From the NCBI RefSeq assembly GCF_033110965.1, contig NZ_CP137003.1, positions 3,568,336 to 3,632,335 on the forward strand: a stretch of 64,000 nt of DNA. The letters are read 5' to 3'. Of the stretch, positions 60,755 to 64,000 are shown piece by piece (the first letter of the stretch is position 1; each line of letters begins with the position of its first letter). The notes beneath the pieces were generated by a model. It was not told the DNA's origin, did not search any database, and worked only from the letters and a program-made list of their open reading frames with translations. Source of the stretch: Raineyella sp. LH-20. GTDB taxonomy: Bacteria; Actinomycetota; Actinomycetes; Propionibacteriales; Propionibacteriaceae. The position numbers and the translations under genes are program-made.

Positions 60755-60835
60755 GGTGCCCAGCCTACGTGCCCCGGGCCACTCGGGCCCCCGACGACGG
60801 CCCGGCAGACAGCCCGTTCCGGGCTTGCGTGAGGG

Positions 60836-62641
60836 TCAGCGAGGCCCGCCGCCGGTGATCGCCCACTGCCGGATCAGGTCGATCCGTGCCTCCAGGGTCG
60901 CCTCGTCGGCCGCCGCCGACGGCGGGCCCCCGGTCGACTGGACCAGCTTGTTGTGGATCACCCCGTGCGGCAGGTCGGTGCGGTGGTTCCACGCCGAGAC
61001 CAGCGAGTTCAGTTCCTTGCGCAGCGCCCGCAGTCGCTGGTGGGTGGCCTGCTGGCGGGCCCGGCCGGCCGGGTCCTCCTGACCGCGGGCCGGATGCGCC
61101 TCGCTACGGGCGAGCTGGTCGGCCTGCCGGCGCTGCAGCAGGTCCTTCACCTGGGTCGGATCGAGCAAGCCGGGCAGCCCGAGGTACTCCTGTTCCTCCG
61201 CCGACCCCGCCATCGTGGTGAGGCCGAACTCGCCGCCATCGAAGAGCACCTTCTCGAAGTCCGCCTCCGAGGCGAGCGCCTGGAACTGGTGCTTCTCCCC
61301 GTCGATGTCCGCGTCGGCCGTGTTCTGTTCGCGCTGCGCCTCGGCGAGCAGGTTCGTCTCGTCCTCGGTCCGCCGCTTCAGTGCGTGGTCGCGCTGCACC
61401 TCCATCTCCGAGGCGTACGTCAGCAGCCGCGGCACGCTCGGCACGAACACCGTCGCGGTCTCACCGCGTGCCCGGGCACGGACGAACCGCCCGACGGCCT
61501 GGGCGAAGAACAGCGGGGTGGCGGTCATCGTGGCGTACACCCCGACCGACAGCCGTGGCACGTCGACGCCCTCGGACACCATCCGCACCGCGACCATCCA
61601 CCGGTCGCTCGAAGCGGAGAAGGCGCTGATCCGCTCCCCCGACTTCGGCTCGTCGGACAGCACGACGGTCGGCTTCTCGCCGGTGATGTGATGCAGCATC
61701 CGGGCGTACGCGCGGGCGCTGGACTGGTCGTTGGCGATCACCAGGCCGCCGGCGTCGGGGACGCTCTGGCGGACTTCGGACAGTCGGGTGTCCGCAGCGC
61801 GCAGCACGGCCGGGATCCAGGCCCCGTGCGGGTCGAGGGCGGTCCGCAGCGCCTGGGAGATCATGTCCTTGGTCATCGGCTCGCCGAGCCGGGCGGTGAC
61901 CTCGTCGCCGGCGTTGGTGCGCCAGTGCATGTCACCGGAGTAGGCCATGAACAGCACCGGGCGGACGATGCCGTCGGCCAGCGCCTCGGCGTACCCGTAG
62001 TTGTAGTCCGGCTGGGAGCGCAGGGTGCCCTCGCCGTCGGGTTCGTACGTGACGAACGGGATCGGGTTGGCGTCGGAACGGAACGGCGTGCCGGTCAGCG
62101 CCAGCCTGCGCTTCGCCGGTTCGCAGGCCTCCCGGACCGCCTCACCCCAGCTCAGTGCGTCACCGGCGTGGTGGATCTCGTCGAAGATCACCAGGGTGTT
62201 GTGCTGCTCGATCCGGATCCGCAGGGCGTTGGGGTTCACCGCGGCCCCGGCGTACGTCAGGGCGGTGCCGACGAAGTGCTTGCCGGCGGCACCGGCCTTC
62301 GCGCTGCCCTCCGGGTCGATCAGCAGGCCGACCCGGTCGGCGGCCGAGGCCCACTGGGTCTTGAGGTGTTCGGTCGGGGTGATGATCAGGACCCGGTCGA
62401 TGACGCGCCGGTTGAGCAGGTCGGTGGCGACCGTGAGGGCGAAGGACGTCTTGCCGGCGCCCGGGGTGGCGACGGTGAGGAAGTCGCGGGGCTCCTCGTC
62501 GCGGTACTGCTGCAGCGCGGCGGCCTGCCAGGCGCGGAGGTTCTTGACGGTGCCCCAGGCGGCCCGGTCCGGGTAGGCCGGCGACAGTCCGCGGGACCGG
62601 AGATCGGGGGCTTCGGGGAACAGGGCACTCACTGGCCCCAT
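60836..62641 (-). CDS. DEAD/DEAH-box superfamily 2 helicase
   Basis: A 601-residue helicase-like ATPase. Motif I is TVATPGAGKTSF, motif II FDEIHHAGD (DEIH), motif III LTGTPFR and motif VI QAVGRFVRA. AWQAAALQQY is a Q-like motif before motif I. The C-terminal 150 residues are charged and helical. These actinobacterial SF2 proteins are related to UvrB/XPB-like translocases, but the cellular role is not fixed. The start is uncertain: ATG ending at 62641 is chosen, GTG nine bases further in is an alternative, and the frame extends 36 residues upstream. Confidence 0.87.
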   Translation of the reverse strand: MGPVSALFPEAPDLRSRGLSPAYPDRAAWGTVKNLRAWQAAALQQYRDEEPRDFLTVATPGAGKTSFALTVATDLLNRRVIDRVLIITPTEHLKTQWASAADRVGLLIDPEGSAKAGAAGKHFVGTALTYAGAAVNPNALRIRIEQHNTLVIFDEIHHAGDALSWGEAVREACEPAKRRLALTGTPFRSDANPIPFVTYEPDGEGTLRSQPDYNYGYAEALADGIVRPVLFMAYSGDMHWRTNAGDEVTARLGEPMTKDMISQALRTALDPHGAWIPAVLRAADTRLSEVRQSVPDAGGLVIANDQSSARAYARMLHHITGEKPTVVLSDEPKSGERISAFSASSDRWMVAVRMVSEGVDVPRLSVGVYATMTATPLFFAQAVGRFVRARARGETATVFVPSVPRLLTYASEMEVQRDHALKRRTEDETNLLAEAQREQNTADADIDGEKHQFQALASEADFEKVLFDGGEFGLTTMAGSAEEQEYLGLPGLLDPTQVKDLLQRRQADQLARSEAHPARGQEDPAGRARQQATHQRLRALRKELNSLVSAWNHRTDLPHGVIHNKLVQSTGGPPSAAADEATLEARIDLIRQWAITGGGPR

Positions 62642-62798
62642 GGTAGGCCGCCGCGGGCCCCGAAACGCCACCGTGGCAGACAGGTCGGGAGTGGCCAGCA
62701 CCAGGTGGTCCGGCGCGGCGGGGGTCGTACGGGTGGTCCGGTGTGACATCGCGACCCACCCACCTTAAATGTTGCTTATCTTCCCCCCAACTTTGTCT

Positions 62799-62804
62799 TA
62801 TACT
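62799..62804 (+). promoter_or_regulatory. Probable -10 element for the flavin monooxygenase gene
   Basis: TATACT, within TCTTATACTCTAGG, in an AT-rich 100-bp spacer between the helicase and the monooxygenase. It is about 60 bp before the ATG. A TTGCTT at 62772 is a distant -35 candidate (21-bp spacing), so the assignment is tentative. Confidence 0.4.
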
Positions 62805-62862
62805 CTAGGTCTCAAGTAGGTATTGTCGCCCGAGGCACCCGCCTCGATCCCAGGAGTCCCGT

Positions 62863-63903
62863 ATGACCGCACCAGCCCTCGGCTTCTTCACCCGTCTCCT
62901 CGAAGACGTCCCCGCCGCCGACCGGTACCGCTATGCGCTCGCCCAGATCCAGCAGGCGGAGCGTCACGGTTACCGGTCGGCCTGGGTCGCCCAGCACCAC
63001 TTCCATGAGTTCGAGGGGGGGCTCCCCTCGCCGCTGGTCTTCTTGGCGTACGCCGCCGCCCGGACCAGCCGGATCCGTCTCGGCACCGGGGTGATCACCC
63101 TGCCGATGGAGGAACCGGTCCGGGTGGCCGAGGACCTCGCCGTGCTCGACCGACTCGCGGACGGTCGCCTCGAGGTCGGGCTGGCCTCCGGCGGCACCCC
63201 GGGATCCTTCGCCGCGTTCGGGCACCGGTTCGAGAGTCGGCACGGCACCTACTTCCGGCACTTGCGCACCCTGCTCGACGCCTGGGAAGGGCGAGGCATC
63301 GCCGGCACCGAGAACCGGCTGTATCCGTCCGGAGGCACGCTGCCGCAGCGCCTGTGGCACGCGACCTTCTCGGCCGACGGCGGCCGGCAGGCAGGCCGAC
63401 GCGGCCTCGGTCTGATGCTGTCGCGTACCCAGCCGCGCCCTGACGGCCGACCGGAGACGACTCTGGCCGAACTGCAGCACCCGATCGTCGACGCCTACCT
63501 GGCGGCGCTCCCCGGGGATGTGGCGCCACGGATCATGGCCTCACGCACGCTGTTCGTCAGCGAGGACCGAGCCGAGGCGGAAGCGTACGCCGAGCACGGC
63601 TTGCGGCGCGGAGTGGGTCGGCTGCGCTACCTCGACCCGCGGTTCGCCTCGGCCCCGCTGGAGGATCTGGCCGCAGCGACCGACACGCACGCCGGCACCC
63701 CGGACGACGTGATCGCCTCCCTCGCATCCGACACCGTGCTGCAGCGGGCCACCGACGTCGTGTTCCAGGTGCACTCGGTGGATCCGCCGCACGAGGCCAC
63801 CCTGCGGTCCATCGCCCTGATCGCCGACCAGGTCGCGCCACACTTCGGCTGGCGAGTGGCACCCGCAGGCGATCGCCTGGCAGCAGACCGGACCGCCGCA
63901 TGA
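62863..63903 (+). CDS. Luciferase-like flavin-dependent monooxygenase
   Basis: A 346-residue LLM-class (bacterial luciferase fold) flavoprotein. It begins ALGFFTRLLEDVPAADRY and shows GYRSAWVAQHHFHEFEGGLP, IRLGTGVITLPMEEPVRVAEDLAVLD and LADGRLEVGLASGG, the usual FMN/substrate-contact blocks. CAGGAG lies 8 bases before the ATG. The stop overlaps the next start by 4 bp (ATGA). This gene pair (LLM monooxygenase plus CMD-domain protein) is a recurring unit thought to act on a small oxidisable substrate. Its reaction is unknown. Confidence 0.86.
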   Translation: MTAPALGFFTRLLEDVPAADRYRYALAQIQQAERHGYRSAWVAQHHFHEFEGGLPSPLVFLAYAAARTSRIRLGTGVITLPMEEPVRVAEDLAVLDRLADGRLEVGLASGGTPGSFAAFGHRFESRHGTYFRHLRTLLDAWEGRGIAGTENRLYPSGGTLPQRLWHATFSADGGRQAGRRGLGLMLSRTQPRPDGRPETTLAELQHPIVDAYLAALPGDVAPRIMASRTLFVSEDRAEAEAYAEHGLRRGVGRLRYLDPRFASAPLEDLAAATDTHAGTPDDVIASLASDTVLQRATDVVFQVHSVDPPHEATLRSIALIADQVAPHFGWRVAPAGDRLAADRTAA

Positions 63904-64000
63904 GTGCCCCAGCCGCATCCTTCGCGACAGCCGACACCGTGGATGTCATCGACGACCTGGTCGGCCTCCGGCCGGGTGGGCACCTCGACGAGCTGCGCCG
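63900..64000 (+). CDS. CMD/alkylhydroperoxidase-domain protein (partial, runs off the window)
   Basis: Only the first 33 codons are visible: MSAPAASFATADTVDVIDDL and VGLRPGGHLDELRR. The start overlaps the monooxygenase stop. The N-terminus (D-V-I-D-x-L-x-G-L-x-P-G) resembles CMD-domain partners of LLM monooxygenases. Catalytic Cys pairs of that family would lie beyond the window edge. Confidence 0.6.
   Translation, partial: MSAPAASFATADTVDVIDDLVGLRPGGHLDELR

Noticed and set aside
57617..60832. 1071-codon plus-strand frame
   Set aside because: Antisense shadow of malQ and the RDD gene. The real genes have catalytic motifs and ribosome sites.

Overview
The window is high-GC actinobacterial chromosome. 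Supporting signs are the DUF2017-clpS pair, a GroES-like gene beside a DUF3618 protein, frequent GTG starts, strings of 1-4 bp start/stop overlaps, a DUF2510-RDD protein, and a DsbA-VKOR rather than DsbA-DsbB oxidation pair. Membership of the Propionibacteriaceae or a neighbouring family is a guess. The hexamer CGTACG recurs strikingly from about 7 kb onward.

Layout. 1-6795: a sugar-type ABC importer with a phosphotriesterase-like lactonase/hydrolase and a glutamine-amidotransferase-like protein, divergent from a LacI-family regulator and a ribokinase-type kinase. Two matching operators lie between the two arms. This block ends at an IS3-type transposase remnant and looks like an acquired module. 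7.2-15.7 kb: two secreted serine hydrolases of the class C beta-lactamase fold, an 898-residue secreted protein of unknown function and a NarL-type two-component system. 15.9-18.5 kb: two nearly identical tRNA-Lys(CTT) genes flank a small membrane protein and the DsbA-VKOR pair. 18.6-25.8 kb: a GroES-like protein, a DUF3618 protein, a TetR-controlled aromatic meta-cleavage set (FAD hydroxylase, extradiol dioxygenase, C-C hydrolase), an MFS transporter and a Bcp peroxiredoxin. 26-32.5 kb: tRNA-Leu, aquaporin, LmbE-type deacetylase, EamA transporter, membrane-anchored sulfite-oxidase-like enzyme and patatin.

32.6-47.3 kb is a complete [NiFe] uptake-hydrogenase locus: structural genes (small, large, cytochrome b), endopeptidase, hypA, hypB, hypF, hypE, hypC and hypD. 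It also holds a second hypA, a second hypC-like gene and a truncated-motif homologue of the large subunit that resembles the HoxV/HupK scaffold. Nickel insertion (HypA/HypB), Fe(CN)2CO assembly (HypC/D/E/F) and C-terminal proteolysis (HyaD-like) would together mature the large subunit, and electrons would leave through the small subunit and the cytochrome b. 48-64 kb is housekeeping: folA-thyA, rdgB-rph, MBL hydrolase-murI, DUF2017-clpS, a PhoX-like secreted protein, pncB, malQ, an RDD protein, a helicase, and at the right edge a flavin monooxygenase with the start of a CMD-domain gene.

The most unusual structure is not a gene. Short tandem repeats (15-37 nt units) sit at many gene ends. Several copy the last codons plus the stop codon, and others have grown in frame inside HypF, the hydrogenase protease, the EamA transporter, the MBL hydrolase and the RDD protein. 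In addition, three copies of a roughly 95-125 bp palindromic element are dispersed in intergenic DNA, and a CRP-family-like motif with the core GTGACCT recurs at four sites.
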